Below are positions 23,143 to 32,705 of a stretch of 64,000 bases of DNA, piece after piece. The position numbers and the translations under genes are program-made. The stretch lies in NCBI GenBank assembly GCA_017510605.1, contig JAFWMQ010000017.1, positions 1 through 64,000 of the forward strand. Reading direction: 5' to 3'. The notes under the pieces are model-generated. The model saw only the letters and a program-made list of their open reading frames with translations, was not told where the DNA came from and searched no databases. Position 1 is the stretch's first letter, and each line of letters opens with the position of its first letter. The stretch is from Clostridiales bacterium (GTDB lineage: Bacteria; Bacillota; Clostridia; Saccharofermentanales; Saccharofermentanaceae).

Positions 23143-23817
23143 ATGACAAGAAAGAAGCATTTGACCCCGGCTCTTGCTACACTGTTATTCCTTTTAAGCG
23201 GAATAGCATGTCAGGTCGTGGTTATCAAGATCTTTCCCTCCGTTGTAGGAAAACCCCTTGTTGAGGATAATGCTTATATCCTTACAAGGATCATGGAAGG
23301 GTATCTGATAGTCCTTTCGCTTCTTTTCGCTGCCTTTACGAAGTTTAAGATTCATTTCGAGTGTTTCACTCCGGGCAAAGAACGTTTCAAAAAAGATATG
23401 CTCATCAGCGGAATAATGTCCGCAGCGCTTATTGTCATTCTGATTATTATCCGTCTGGTTCAAAACCAGTTCAGTCCTGAGATTGCCGCAAGACCCTGGT
23501 TTGGTCTATATCTGACAACGTACATGCGGTGGTTCTATCCGTTCAGTGCCGTTTTACAGGAACTGTTCGTCAAGGGAATTGTTGAGGATAATATTACGGC
23601 ATCATGCAAAAAATATAATAAGCACTTCTCGGTGTGGATGACTGCCCTGTTCTTCTTCGTTCTTCATATGGGATATAACCTCCCGATGATGTTCGGCGCA
23701 GCTGTTTTATGCGTTGTCACGGGTTATCTCTACGAGAAGAATAAGTCCGTATGGGGAAGCATACTGATCCATTTTGTGATCGGATTCGTTCCCAAGATTA
23801 TCGGCGTCACACGCTAA
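23143..23817 (+). CDS. CPBP-family (Abi/CAAX protease-like) membrane protein, degenerate motif 1
   Basis: A 224-aa protein with about six to seven membrane helices. The C-terminal half has the CPBP layout: motif 1 position QELFVKG (the family usually reads EExxxR), motif 2 FFVLHMGYNLP (FxxxH) and the last motif SILIHFVIGF. The first Glu is Gln and the Arg is replaced by Lys, so the zinc-protease site looks compromised. Members process prenylated or secreted peptides or confer bacteriocin immunity; this one may be a non-catalytic relative. It follows the tRNA terminator by 13 bases with TAGGAG before ATG 23143; no separate promoter is obvious. Confidence 0.7.
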   Translation: MTRKKHLTPALATLLFLLSGIACQVVVIKIFPSVVGKPLVEDNAYILTRIMEGYLIVLSLLFAAFTKFKIHFECFTPGKERFKKDMLISGIMSAALIVILIIIRLVQNQFSPEIAARPWFGLYLTTYMRWFYPFSAVLQELFVKGIVEDNITASCKKYNKHFSVWMTALFFFVLHMGYNLPMMFGAAVLCVVTGYLYEKNKSVWGSILIHFVIGFVPKIIGVTR

Positions 23818-23978
23818 AAAGCCCACATCGCTTAACAATGTTACAAAGTCTGTAATATAGGCATATTACAGTTTTTTGACATTGCATTTTTTGCATGCTT
23901 TGATTTTCAATCCTTATGTTATACTTCAAAATAACTGATTAAAAAAATATAGTCTAGTTATGTATTTTTGAGGTGCTT

Positions 23979-25541
23979 ATGGATTCGGACAATCTGGCCA
24001 AATTCCGTAAAATAGTAGACGGTCTTCCGCCTGAGAAGCGGAAAGAACTTTATGCCCGGATGAAAGGCATGTCCAGAGAAGAAGCAATGACCATAGTTAA
24101 CCGTATGGTCGAGATATCCGAGCAGCATAAGATTGAGATCATGGCCAGACCTAAGGTGCTTGCCGGAGGCGGAAGCGTATCTGATGAACCCTGTGCTCCC
24201 CGTACAGATTATGTGGTAAGCTCTCCTCAACGTACAAAGATTGACAGGAACGATTCTGACGACAACAAGATCGAGATCGTCAAAAATCCTGTTACCAGAA
24301 CTGCAAGACCCCAGGCATCAAGACCGGACCAGCGCCCGATAAAGAGGGTGGAGCCTGCTGTTGCAAGAGCAGGAAGGGAGCAGATCGCAAGACAGATCGA
24401 GAAGAAAGAACTCGAGAGTATTGAGGCTGAACTCCGCAAAGAAAAGAATAAAGAGTTTGCCAAAAGAGCCGGAAAGTTCGCACTTGTCTGCTTCGGAAGA
24501 TTGATGGCAACGGTCTTTGCAACTTTGGTAATTGCTCTGGTCGGATTCTATGCTTTCCTCGTCATCATCATGAAGGGACCCTCACCTCATTTGAGAGACC
24601 AGTTTGTTCCTTCTGTAATGGAGTCATCGGCAGGCGGTGTTCTTGCACAGATGATCCTCTCTGATGAAGAGATACAGGCGATATTGGACAGCAACAAGAC
24701 TCATGAGTTCACCGAGGTTACGGATACGGCTCTTGTTAATGCTATGGCAGCTGAACAGAACCGCCAGAACGTTGAAGATAATGCTGCTGCAGCGAATCTT
24801 GATCCTGACGGTGACGGCATCGAAGTCCACGATATCAGCGGCCCGATGTATCACGGCAAGATGCTTGTTGTCTATGATCCTTCAAGAGTTATGGTTGGCA
24901 CGATAGATAATTACAACCATAACGGCGCGGGTCTTACATTAAGAGAACTTATCGACAAGTATGACGGAGTTGCCGGAATTAACGGCGGCCAGTACGAAGA
25001 TGAGAACGGAATGGGAATCGGCGGCTGGCCTGAAGGAATCGTTATTTCCGAGGGCGAACTCAGGATGGGTTATCCCAACGGCACATATGATGTTTACGGC
25101 TTTACAGAGGATAATGTCCTTGTTGTAGGCAGAATGACTGCGCAGCAGGCTCTGGACAGCGGAGTCAGAGATGCGGTTTCATTCGGACCTGCCCTGATCG
25201 TTAACGGCGTCGCAGCAAATTACGATGGTTCAGGCGGCGGACTTAACCCCAGAACTGCTATCGGACAAAGAGAAGACGGAGCAGTCCTTCTCCTCGTTAT
25301 CGAAGGAAGAAAGACATCTTCCATGGGCGCAACGATGGCAGATCTTATTGACATAATGCTTGAATTCGGTGCGGTCAATGCCGCAAATCTTGATGGAGGA
25401 ATGTCCTCCGCTATGTGGCTTTACGATGATGAGCTCGTATCCAGCTCATCTATCAGAGTTTCCCGTCAGATGCCTACTGCATTTGTAGTATTGCCTCAGA
25501 ACAGAGATTCCGTATCGGCAGAACAATCTGCGGAGGAATAA
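23979..25541 (+). CDS. Membrane-anchored phosphodiester glycosidase (NAGPA) family protein
   Basis: A 520-aa protein. The N-terminal ~165 residues are cytosolic, charged and partly coiled; a membrane helix follows (~170-197), then an extracellular NAGPA/DUF2233 domain (~270-510) related to the enzyme that uncovers mannose-6-phosphate in animals. Motifs: GINGGQYEDENGMGIGG, SFGPALIVNG, NPRTAIGQREDG, LLLVIEGR and NLDGGMSSAM. Bacterial members act on wall or exopolysaccharide phosphodiesters. ATG 23979 is favoured over the in-frame GTG 23973 because GAGGTG itself serves as ribosome site. A TGn extended -10 (TGTTATACT, 23917-23925) lies upstream. The next gene starts directly at its stop. Confidence 0.88.
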   Translation: MDSDNLAKFRKIVDGLPPEKRKELYARMKGMSREEAMTIVNRMVEISEQHKIEIMARPKVLAGGGSVSDEPCAPRTDYVVSSPQRTKIDRNDSDDNKIEIVKNPVTRTARPQASRPDQRPIKRVEPAVARAGREQIARQIEKKELESIEAELRKEKNKEFAKRAGKFALVCFGRLMATVFATLVIALVGFYAFLVIIMKGPSPHLRDQFVPSVMESSAGGVLAQMILSDEEIQAILDSNKTHEFTEVTDTALVNAMAAEQNRQNVEDNAAAANLDPDGDGIEVHDISGPMYHGKMLVVYDPSRVMVGTIDNYNHNGAGLTLRELIDKYDGVAGINGGQYEDENGMGIGGWPEGIVISEGELRMGYPNGTYDVYGFTEDNVLVVGRMTAQQALDSGVRDAVSFGPALIVNGVAANYDGSGGGLNPRTAIGQREDGAVLLLVIEGRKTSSMGATMADLIDIMLEFGAVNAANLDGGMSSAMWLYDDELVSSSSIRVSRQMPTAFVVLPQNRDSVSAEQSAEE

Positions 25542-26690
25542 ATGAAATCCACAGAGCCTAAGGTTGATAAGGCTGACAACAATAAGAAAAAGGGGAAGAG
25601 CAAGTTAAACTTTTTTCTTGTTTTCCTGATTTGCTGGCTTATTGTAGTTACCGGATTTATTGCCTGGTTTCTTTTGCGTTTCAGGGATTTTGCCGCTGCA
25701 TATGAGGCTAAATATCAGGATTCCTTACCGTATCACACAGCAGAAGCTGTAACGCAGCATTTTAATGACCATGATGTTGATTATATCCTCGAAAACATGA
25801 CATCCGAGGCTTCTGTTACCGCATTTGAAGACAAATCTGTTGTAAAAGAATATGTGACCGATATGATAAACGGGAAGAACTTTGTCTATGTCGAGACGGA
25901 CAGTTCGAGAGAAGATGAACCTGAATATTACATCAAGACTGACGACGATTATCTTGTAGCCAGATTTGAACTTACGGAGGATAAGTCCGTAAGTCTTCCT
26001 TACGGATTTAAAGCGTGGGAACTGGAATCGCTGGAGTTCTATACTGCAGCATCCTACAGCGTTAACATATCCGCTCCTGAGACTTACAAGGTCTTTGTTA
26101 ACGGCGTGGAACTCACTGAAAACAATATGGTAGGTGAGGTAGTTCCTTCAGAACTTAATCAGTACGTTGATCCTTATGCCGTAATACCCGGAACTGCCAC
26201 ATACCAGGTCAAGGGACTTTATAAAAAACCGGTTGTTACGGCTGCAGATTATCTCGGCAATAGCTGCGAGTGCATCTACGATCTTCAGAATGATTCTTAT
26301 ACAGTCAATTTCGTTAAGGATTTTGGCGAGAGGGAAGAGCTTGAAGAATTTGCTATCTCATTTGCTTCCACCTTTGCAAATTACATTTCGCAGGATGCCG
26401 CAAATTATGCTCTGGATAAGTACTTCCCGAGCGGCAGCCAGGCTCTGAGTTACATCAAAAGAAACTCTTCAAGAGACCTTTATACAAGGCACGGAAGTGT
26501 TTCCATCCACAATGAGGAGATCAAGGACTGCATCGTATTTTCTGAAGATGTTGTTTACATGGAAGTCTATGTTGAGCAGTGGATGCAGATGTACTGGGGT
26601 TCGGATGAGCCTGAGGTTCTTCCTACAGATGCTCACGTCTATTTTGTAAAGATAAACGGCAGGTGGCTTGTCGGCGGTATCCAGTATTGA
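25542..26690 (+). CDS. Single-pass membrane protein with large extracytoplasmic region
   Basis: A 382-aa protein with a Lys-rich cytosolic N-terminus (residues 1-22), one membrane helix (~23-46) and ~335 residues outside. The outer part has a beta-rich central section (INISAPETYKVFVNGVELTENNMVG, YQVKGLYKKP) and two helical-beta sections (~55-110 and ~265-380) that resemble each other loosely in the way of NTF2-like folds; this is a weak reading. The start ATG abuts the TAA of the NAGPA gene, so the two are one transcriptional unit and probably work at the same envelope site. Family not recognised. Confidence 0.65.
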   Translation: MKSTEPKVDKADNNKKKGKSKLNFFLVFLICWLIVVTGFIAWFLLRFRDFAAAYEAKYQDSLPYHTAEAVTQHFNDHDVDYILENMTSEASVTAFEDKSVVKEYVTDMINGKNFVYVETDSSREDEPEYYIKTDDDYLVARFELTEDKSVSLPYGFKAWELESLEFYTAASYSVNISAPETYKVFVNGVELTENNMVGEVVPSELNQYVDPYAVIPGTATYQVKGLYKKPVVTAADYLGNSCECIYDLQNDSYTVNFVKDFGEREELEEFAISFASTFANYISQDAANYALDKYFPSGSQALSYIKRNSSRDLYTRHGSVSIHNEEIKDCIVFSEDVVYMEVYVEQWMQMYWGSDEPEVLPTDAHVYFVKINGRWLVGGIQY

Positions 26691-26813
26691 TAATTCCGCA
26701 TTTTTACCACAGATTTACTTCGTTTTTGTAACGCTCCTGAAACTCTGTCTTTATTTTAAAATGATACAATCAGACTAGAGTAATAGGGACAAAGCTCTAA
26801 GGGGGTACATTTC

Positions 26814-29800
26814 TTGGAATTTACATATTCAAATGACGGCTTTTTGCCATACGATTCTTTCGATTATATTTTCAATGAGCGCAAAATGCCGGAATTCGGT
26901 AATGTTGCTACGCCTTATATGAAGCCTCTTACAACCTGGAGATTCTATCTTGCAAACGGACAGACTGAGATTCCGTTTGGCGTTATGAATACTTCATATG
27001 ATGATTCTGAATGGCCGCTTGTTAACTGTCCTTCAACATGGCAGACAGAAGGCTTCGGACTTCCGCAGAATCTTATCTACGATTATCCGATAAGACTTGC
27101 TGAGAATGCAGCAAGAAAAGAAGAGTCCATCAGTGATAAGTACATTCTCAAGTCAACAAGTGAAGATGACGATGAAGTCGGAATTTACAGAACCACAGTC
27201 GTTTTTACTCCTTCTGATATTGAGAGAGCTATTTATCTTGAGACTTCAGGTATCTGCGGAAGCTTCAAGGTGTTTGTTAACGACAAGATGATCTGCAATT
27301 CACACGCTATCTATACCAGAAAGCGTCTGCTTATTTCCGGTAATGTAAAAACCGGAGTTAATCACATCACGATCATTGTTAACCGTTATGACAGGGATGA
27401 TGACGGTCATATTATTCTTGATGCAATGAATTACGGTTTTGCAGGAATCTTCAGACCTGTAATGATCGTTATGGATTCTTTGCTCGAACTTTCAAACCTT
27501 CATATCAAGCTTGAATATGTTCCCTCTGCTTATATTTCGGAAGTAGCGAAAATGGATGCCCTCGCAGTACGTGAGACAGTTTCTCGCGTTCCTCACGGCG
27601 ACTTCATGATCAAAGTCGATTTTGCCCTGCGCAATCATACGAATTACATGATCCCGTATTCAGTCAGGATCTCGCTCCTTGAAGCAAGGGCAACATATGA
27701 TCCTTATAAGCTCCCCTTCGTTAATATCAAGGGTCAGAGCAAGCCTGTTATGGGTGTTGTTGATTCACTCAAGGAAACACGTGCAAGCACAGACTTTATT
27801 GCTCTTGATGTTGCCCAGTGGTCTGACTGCACTCCGGTTCAGTATGATATCGTTTTCGAGGTCATGGATTCGGAAGGCAAGGTCATCTGCGCAAAGAAGA
27901 AGAGATTCGGATTCAGGACCACTGAGATCGTTCAGGATAAGCTCAATGTAAATGACCGCCGCGTTAATCTCATGCTTGTTAAGTACTATGAGTTCGATCC
28001 GCAGGGCGGTATCGCTGTCCCTCAGGACCGTATGCGTCAGGATATCATTCTTATGAAGCGTGCCGGGATCAACGGTGTTATCGCTGACGGTATGCCTTTG
28101 TCTGATGAGTTTCTTAACCTTTGTGACCAGTACGGAATGTATGTTATCGCAACCGCCGCTGATTTCTACATGAGAGATTATGTCGAGAGCTGCATGAATC
28201 ACCCGTCTGTTGTTATGTGGGGTTTCCAGAAATATAACTTTGATCATGAGACTGCTCAGAGAGTCAAGAACGAATGTCTTCTTATAGACGATACAAGGCC
28301 CTGGTATTGCGAAGGTGTCAGAGTTGTTGAAGCTAAAGGCAAAAAGGCAAGACCTCAGGGTAAGATCTCTGATATGAAGCCAATGCCGAGTGACGCCGGC
28401 GCGGTATTTGGTCCCTGGGAAGATCTGTGCCTCGACAGGAATAAGATCTTCAGTCTTAACAGGACCGGAAGAAATCTTTTTGAGACTATCGCGGGAAGAA
28501 CAAGATTTACCGATGACGATACCCTTTACAAATGGATACATCACGCAGATCTCGTCGGAGGAAAACAGAAAGAGAATTCCTGTATCGGACAGGGAATCGT
28601 TGATGCTGACCGCAATCCGCATCCGATCTATCTCGATATAAAGAAGCAGTGCCAGATGATTACGATCTTTGCAGCTGCTGGAGATCCTGCAAATCTTACG
28701 ATGCGCAACTCCAACCAGTTCGGTTATACCGAAGAACTGGATCTCGAGTGGAAGATCCTGCTCGGCGGCAGAACGCTTATGTCTGGACGAGGAGTCATTC
28801 CTGAGATCGAACCGTTCGGCTCAAGAACTTTGAGATTCCCGTTCACAACGGATATCTTTACCACACCGGGATGGGCTCAGGGCAAAGCTGAGTTTATCGA
28901 GATGTATATGAATGCTCTGTCTAAAGAGCTTGTTTTCGATATCACACTGAAGCTTCATAAAGATACTTACTATGCAAAAGCCGGATATGAGGTTGCTTTC
29001 TATCAGGATGTAATTACCGATAATATCGCAAGCCCGGTTGGTAAGATCAAGAATTCTTCAGCAGGTCTCGGTAATGGCGAGAAGCCTCAGGAAGATCCTT
29101 CAAGACAGCTTGGTTCAGGTGCAGCTCCATTCGCAGCAAATGCCCTTGATTCAGGTATGAATCCTGATCTTCCGGCTGTCTCTGATGATCAGGCACTTAT
29201 GACTGAAGATGACTCCGGAAGGATAGAGCGTATCAACAGTAACAGCGTTCTCTCTAATTCCGAGGATATCGTGATAGACGGTAATATCCCGGTAGAAGAG
29301 AAGATCGTTGATGTAATCACGCATAATTCTGTCTTTACGCTCCCGCACGGTCTGTTTGTCGGAAAAGGCAACTTGAAGATCGGTTTCTCAAGAGAACCGG
29401 GAAGTCTGGAAAGCCTTGAGATTGCAGGCTATAACTTCTTAAAGGGACCTCTTGCCCCGAGCTTCTACCGTTGCCCTTCAAACATCGACAGAACTGACAG
29501 AAGCTTTATTCTTGCAAGGACAGTTTTCTCCAAGGAAAGCGATTATGAGCAGATCCAGAATTCAATAAAATTCATCGGTTCCGAATACAGCTGCAGGGAC
29601 GGTGAGTTCACCATGATCTCAAGATATAAGTCCTTTGCTATGCACGGCGAAGTAATTCTTTTCTATGAGGTACCGCAGGCTGATACTATCAGAGTTACCC
29701 TTGATTTTAAGCCGAAGTATGACATGGTCAGATACGGAATCAGATTCCCGATCGTAAAGGACGACTGTATTTGCACATGGTATGGAAGAGGCCCCGGTGA

Positions 29801-30209
29801 ATCATATGTTGACCGTAAAAATGCAGCAAGGCTCGGCGTTTATTCAGCTGGTGCGGGCAAGATATATCACCCTTATGCAAGACCTGCCGAGAATTCATCT
29901 CATACGGATACACAGATTGTAAAGATCACTAACGGTGATGGAGATTCCATTGAGATCAGAAGGATCGGATATAACCCGAAGTTTGATTTCACAGTACTTC
30001 CTTACACACCCGAACAGATGAATGAATTCCTTCATGAAGAACAGCTGATGAATAATGATTTCTGTGAATTCTTCTGTGATTTTGCCTCTAAAGAAATTGA
30101 AAGAACAAAGGATAACATTACTACCCAGCCGGTTAAGAAAGATGTTCAGTACAGAGAAACATTTGAACTTCGACTTGTTCCGAGAGAGGGCTTGATCGAG
30201 GAGGCATAA
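26814..30209 (+). CDS. LacZ-like glycoside hydrolase family 2 protein lacking the catalytic acid/base
   Basis: An 1131-aa cytosolic protein (no signal peptide) with full LacZ architecture: sugar-binding domain (~40-215, SYDDSEWPLVNCPSTWQ), Ig-like domain, TIM-barrel region (~375-620), second Ig-like domain, a disordered linker (~745-830), and a beta-galactosidase small-chain domain (~835-1125; GPLAPSFYRCPSNIDRTDR, WYGRGPGESYVDRKNAARLG). The acid/base motif W-S-L-G-N-E after HPSV reads WGFQKY, placing Tyr474 where LacZ has Glu461. No C-E-Y nucleophile motif is seen before the conserved ADRNPHP segment. It is therefore probably inactive or altered in chemistry. The start is TTG 26814 behind GGGGG. 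It is followed by an acetyltransferase after 3 bases. Confidence 0.88.
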   Translation: MEFTYSNDGFLPYDSFDYIFNERKMPEFGNVATPYMKPLTTWRFYLANGQTEIPFGVMNTSYDDSEWPLVNCPSTWQTEGFGLPQNLIYDYPIRLAENAARKEESISDKYILKSTSEDDDEVGIYRTTVVFTPSDIERAIYLETSGICGSFKVFVNDKMICNSHAIYTRKRLLISGNVKTGVNHITIIVNRYDRDDDGHIILDAMNYGFAGIFRPVMIVMDSLLELSNLHIKLEYVPSAYISEVAKMDALAVRETVSRVPHGDFMIKVDFALRNHTNYMIPYSVRISLLEARATYDPYKLPFVNIKGQSKPVMGVVDSLKETRASTDFIALDVAQWSDCTPVQYDIVFEVMDSEGKVICAKKKRFGFRTTEIVQDKLNVNDRRVNLMLVKYYEFDPQGGIAVPQDRMRQDIILMKRAGINGVIADGMPLSDEFLNLCDQYGMYVIATAADFYMRDYVESCMNHPSVVMWGFQKYNFDHETAQRVKNECLLIDDTRPWYCEGVRVVEAKGKKARPQGKISDMKPMPSDAGAVFGPWEDLCLDRNKIFSLNRTGRNLFETIAGRTRFTDDDTLYKWIHHADLVGGKQKENSCIGQGIVDADRNPHPIYLDIKKQCQMITIFAAAGDPANLTMRNSNQFGYTEELDLEWKILLGGRTLMSGRGVIPEIEPFGSRTLRFPFTTDIFTTPGWAQGKAEFIEMYMNALSKELVFDITLKLHKDTYYAKAGYEVAFYQDVITDNIASPVGKIKNSSAGLGNGEKPQEDPSRQLGSGAAPFAANALDSGMNPDLPAVSDDQALMTEDDSGRIERINSNSVLSNSEDIVIDGNIPVEEKIVDVITHNSVFTLPHGLFVGKGNLKIGFSREPGSLESLEIAGYNFLKGPLAPSFYRCPSNIDRTDRSFILARTVFSKESDYEQIQNSIKFIGSEYSCRDGEFTMISRYKSFAMHGEVILFYEVPQADTIRVTLDFKPKYDMVRYGIRFPIVKDDCICTWYGRGPGESYVDRKNAARLGVYSAGAGKIYHPYARPAENSSHTDTQIVKITNGDGDSIEIRRIGYNPKFDFTVLPYTPEQMNEFLHEEQLMNNDFCEFFCDFASKEIERTKDNITTQPVKKDVQYRETFELRLVPREGLIEEA

Positions 30210-30212
30210 GAT

Positions 30213-30827
30213 ATGGATAACAAAGAAAGAATGCTTGCAAATCTTCCGTACAAGTCCTGGATGGACGGCCTCAACGAAGAGCGTATGGAATGTAAGAAAA
30301 AGCTCTACAAATACAATAATCTTCCGCCTGAAGAGACCGCAGAGAGGGAAAAGATCCTCCGTGAAATATTAGGTAAGACAAAAGAAGGCTATCTTTGCAT
30401 CGAATCACCTTTCCACTGCGATTATGGTTATAACATCGAAGTCGGAACAGATTTTTTTGCAAACTATAATTTCATTGTTTTGGATGTCGGCAAGGTTAAG
30501 ATCGGCGACCACTTCATGTGCGGTCCGAACGTCCAGATCTGTACTGCAGGTCACCCGATCCATCCAGAGTCACGCAATTCGGGATATGAATACGGTATCG
30601 ATATCACTATCGGTGAGAATGTATGGATCGGCGGCAATGTTCTGGTATGTCCCGGAGTTACGATTGGCAATAACGTCGTCATAGGCGGCGGAAGCGTTGT
30701 AACTAAGGACATTCCCGACAATATGCTCGCTTATGGCAATCCGTGCCGTCCTGTCAGGGAGATAACTGAGGCCGACCGTGATTACTATTTCCGCGACAGA
30801 AAGTTCGACGTCGACGATTACAAGTAA
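30213..30827 (+). CDS. Maltose/galactoside O-acetyltransferase-like hexapeptide protein
   Basis: A 204-aa left-handed beta-helix acetyltransferase of the Maa/LacA/NodL group, using acetyl-CoA to acetylate sugar 6-hydroxyls. The N-terminal Mac domain (residues ~5-58) is followed by hexapeptide repeats (IEVGTDFFANYNFIVLDVG, ITIGENVWIGGNVLVCPGVTIGNN, VIGGGSVVTKDIP), with the catalytic His in TAGHPIHP near residue 113. The C-terminus AYGNPCRPVREIT is typical. It lies 3 bases after the LacZ-like gene, echoing the lacZ-lacA pairing of classical lac operons. Confidence 0.95.
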   Translation: MDNKERMLANLPYKSWMDGLNEERMECKKKLYKYNNLPPEETAEREKILREILGKTKEGYLCIESPFHCDYGYNIEVGTDFFANYNFIVLDVGKVKIGDHFMCGPNVQICTAGHPIHPESRNSGYEYGIDITIGENVWIGGNVLVCPGVTIGNNVVIGGGSVVTKDIPDNMLAYGNPCRPVREITEADRDYYFRDRKFDVDDYK

Positions 30828-30840
30828 CTGGTGATCCCAA

Positions 30841-31290
30841 ATGGAAGAATTCATTATTTTGGATGATTCGTATCTGCCTCAGATGGCAGAACTCTTTAAG
30901 AACGCATTTTCGGGCGAACACTGGAACGATGACTGGAGCGATCCCGTCCAGCTCTTGGAATATGTTAAAGAGATCTCCGGTGGCTATAACGCTCTCAATT
31001 ACGGTCTTCTTCGTGACGGTAAGCTCGTTGCCATGTCGCTCGGCATGATCAGACACTGGTGGGAGGGGACAAACTACAATATCGAAGAACTTTGTGTTGC
31101 TCCCGATTTTCAAGGCCGGGGCATGGGCACGCACTTTATGCAGCTTATCGAAAATGCTGTCCGGGAGAAGGGCCTTTACGGAATATTTCTTCAGACCGAT
31201 AATGACAAGCCCTCTTACCGTTTTTATCAGAAGAACGGATTCAAAGAACTCAGCTCACACGTGAGTTTCTATAAGAGCGTCAGAGAATGA
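30841..31290 (+). CDS. GNAT family N-acetyltransferase
   Basis: A 149-aa acetyltransferase. The acetyl-CoA binding core EELCVAPDFQGRGMGTHFMQLIENAVREKG (residues ~79-108) and the closing SYRFYQKNGFKEL (~119-135) are clear. The substrate is unknown. It starts 13 bases after the hexapeptide acetyltransferase and ends the operon that begins with the LacZ-like gene. A hairpin-repeat region follows. Confidence 0.92.
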   Translation: MEEFIILDDSYLPQMAELFKNAFSGEHWNDDWSDPVQLLEYVKEISGGYNALNYGLLRDGKLVAMSLGMIRHWWEGTNYNIEELCVAPDFQGRGMGTHFMQLIENAVREKGLYGIFLQTDNDKPSYRFYQKNGFKELSSHVSFYKSVRE

Positions 31291-31337
31291 TATTTCTATT
31301 TGTTTCTCCAAGCATCTAAGACCTAAAAGTCACAGCC

Positions 31338-31432
31338 AAATACACTGCCGGCTGTGATTTTGCTGTGAATATTGAGTGCTTTCGGCGGAAAATCCCGGCA
31401 AAATACATTGCCGGCTGTGATTTTGCAGTGAA
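31338..31432. repeat. Paired 32-bp repeats, 63-bp period
   Basis: AAATACAcTGCCGGCTGTGA and its continuation (31338-31369) recurs at 31401-31432 with two differences, a 63-base period. In the first unit AGTCACAGCC (31328-31337) pairs with GGCTGTGATT (31350-31359). In the second, CCGGCAA pairs with TTGCCGG across AATACA. They fill the gap behind the GNAT gene. Confidence 0.8.
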
Positions 31433-31580
31433 AAAACAGACTCTTAAGGATTCCAAATTCTGGTACGTATTTTCGGGAATATAACTAGGATATATTCTTA
31501 TTTTTCGTGTCGTATTCATAGAACTGTTCTGATAATATTTATATAAGGGTGATTATTCCGTCTTACGGAGGGACCGCTTT

Positions 31581-32690
31581 ATGTTTTGCAACAACTGCGG
31601 CGCGCCTGTTTCGGACGGCGCGAAATTCTGTTCCTCTTGTGGAGCTCAGCAGCAGGCTGTTGTTCCATCTGTTATAACTGAGCCAATTTGTCCCTACTGC
31701 GGTGAGAAGTTAGAGCCTGATTCTGTTTTCTGTGACAATTGCGGACAGATGATATCCGGCGTTGTTCCGCAGGTATCCGCTGCAACACAACAAGTTCCCG
31801 TTGCGATACCTCCGTCGCCTATTGAAGCACCGCCTTCTCCTGATACAACAACGCAGCCTAAGATTGCGACACCTCCGTCTCCAATAGCAGCGCCCCAGTC
31901 TCCCGTTGTAAATACTCAGGCTCCAAATTCGAAAAAAAGCGCCGGTAAGATAATAGCCGTTGTTTCAATTATTGTTCTTAGTGTTCTGCTCGTATCCTCC
32001 GTAGGATATATCGTATGGAGCCGTTTTAGCGAACCTGAAGAAACAAAAACCAGGCGCACAAAGTCCAGAGTAACCGAGTCGGAAGATATCAGGGAAAAAG
32101 AAACAAGGAAAACCAGGGAAACTAAGTCTTCTGTCGAGACAACGGAAAAGACTACTTCAGAGACATCTTCGGAAATAACAGAGATGCCGACGGCAGAATA
32201 TACTACAGAACCTGCCATGAAACATGATCCTTCTGATTATCAGACTTCCGATATGTCGACGATGGCTGATTTCCAATGGATCACATACGATATCATGTAT
32301 GGCTCTCTGCCTTCTGATGTTGAATTCCTTACGGATCCGCAGGAGATTGCCGGCGGCTGGAAAGCATACATAGTAGACGGCATCGGCGGCGAGAATGTTG
32401 ATTACATCGAGCGTCTTTGTAATTGTTATATAAGTGTCAGTGATCAGGATGTGGAAGTGTGTATCAAATGGGATTACCTGTATAACGGTTCCGATGATGA
32501 AAGCTATTCGGAAAAAGGCAATCCTGATTCTTACTACAACGGATCCTGGTCGAATGGCGGCATTTCTGCAACAGGAGCAGGACGGATTACAATTAACGGA
32601 TTTTGGTATAAGAATGGAAAAGAATATGCAGTCGGTACAATGACATGGGCTGACGGTATGTCTTCAACAATCTTTTTGGCAAGACCATAA
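31581..32690 (+). CDS. Double zinc-ribbon membrane protein, unknown function
   Basis: A 369-aa protein. Two N-terminal zinc ribbons use Cys 3, 6, 17, 20 (CNNCGAPVSDGAKFCSSCG) and Cys 37, 40, 51, 54. A Pro/Ser-rich linker (~65-115) with repeated PPSPI/APQSP leads to one membrane helix (~119-147). The rest is outside the cell: a Thr/Glu/Arg-rich stalk (~150-215) and a C-terminal beta-rich domain (~225-369). This cytosolic zinc-ribbon plus outer domain plan is frequent in Clostridia but unassigned. The gene opens a cluster that continues with another zinc-ribbon protein and two giant secreted paralogues. GGAGGGA precedes ATG 31581. Confidence 0.8.
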   Translation: MFCNNCGAPVSDGAKFCSSCGAQQQAVVPSVITEPICPYCGEKLEPDSVFCDNCGQMISGVVPQVSAATQQVPVAIPPSPIEAPPSPDTTTQPKIATPPSPIAAPQSPVVNTQAPNSKKSAGKIIAVVSIIVLSVLLVSSVGYIVWSRFSEPEETKTRRTKSRVTESEDIREKETRKTRETKSSVETTEKTTSETSSEITEMPTAEYTTEPAMKHDPSDYQTSDMSTMADFQWITYDIMYGSLPSDVEFLTDPQEIAGGWKAYIVDGIGGENVDYIERLCNCYISVSDQDVEVCIKWDYLYNGSDDESYSEKGNPDSYYNGSWSNGGISATGAGRITINGFWYKNGKEYAVGTMTWADGMSSTIFLARP

Positions 32691-32705
32691 ACGGGGGAAG
32701 TGCTT

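Noticed and set aside
31316..31519. Minus-strand ORF of 67 codons with repeated FTAKSQPA
   Set aside because: It is created by the 63-bp spaced repeat in an intergenic region and has no ribosome site or family resemblance.
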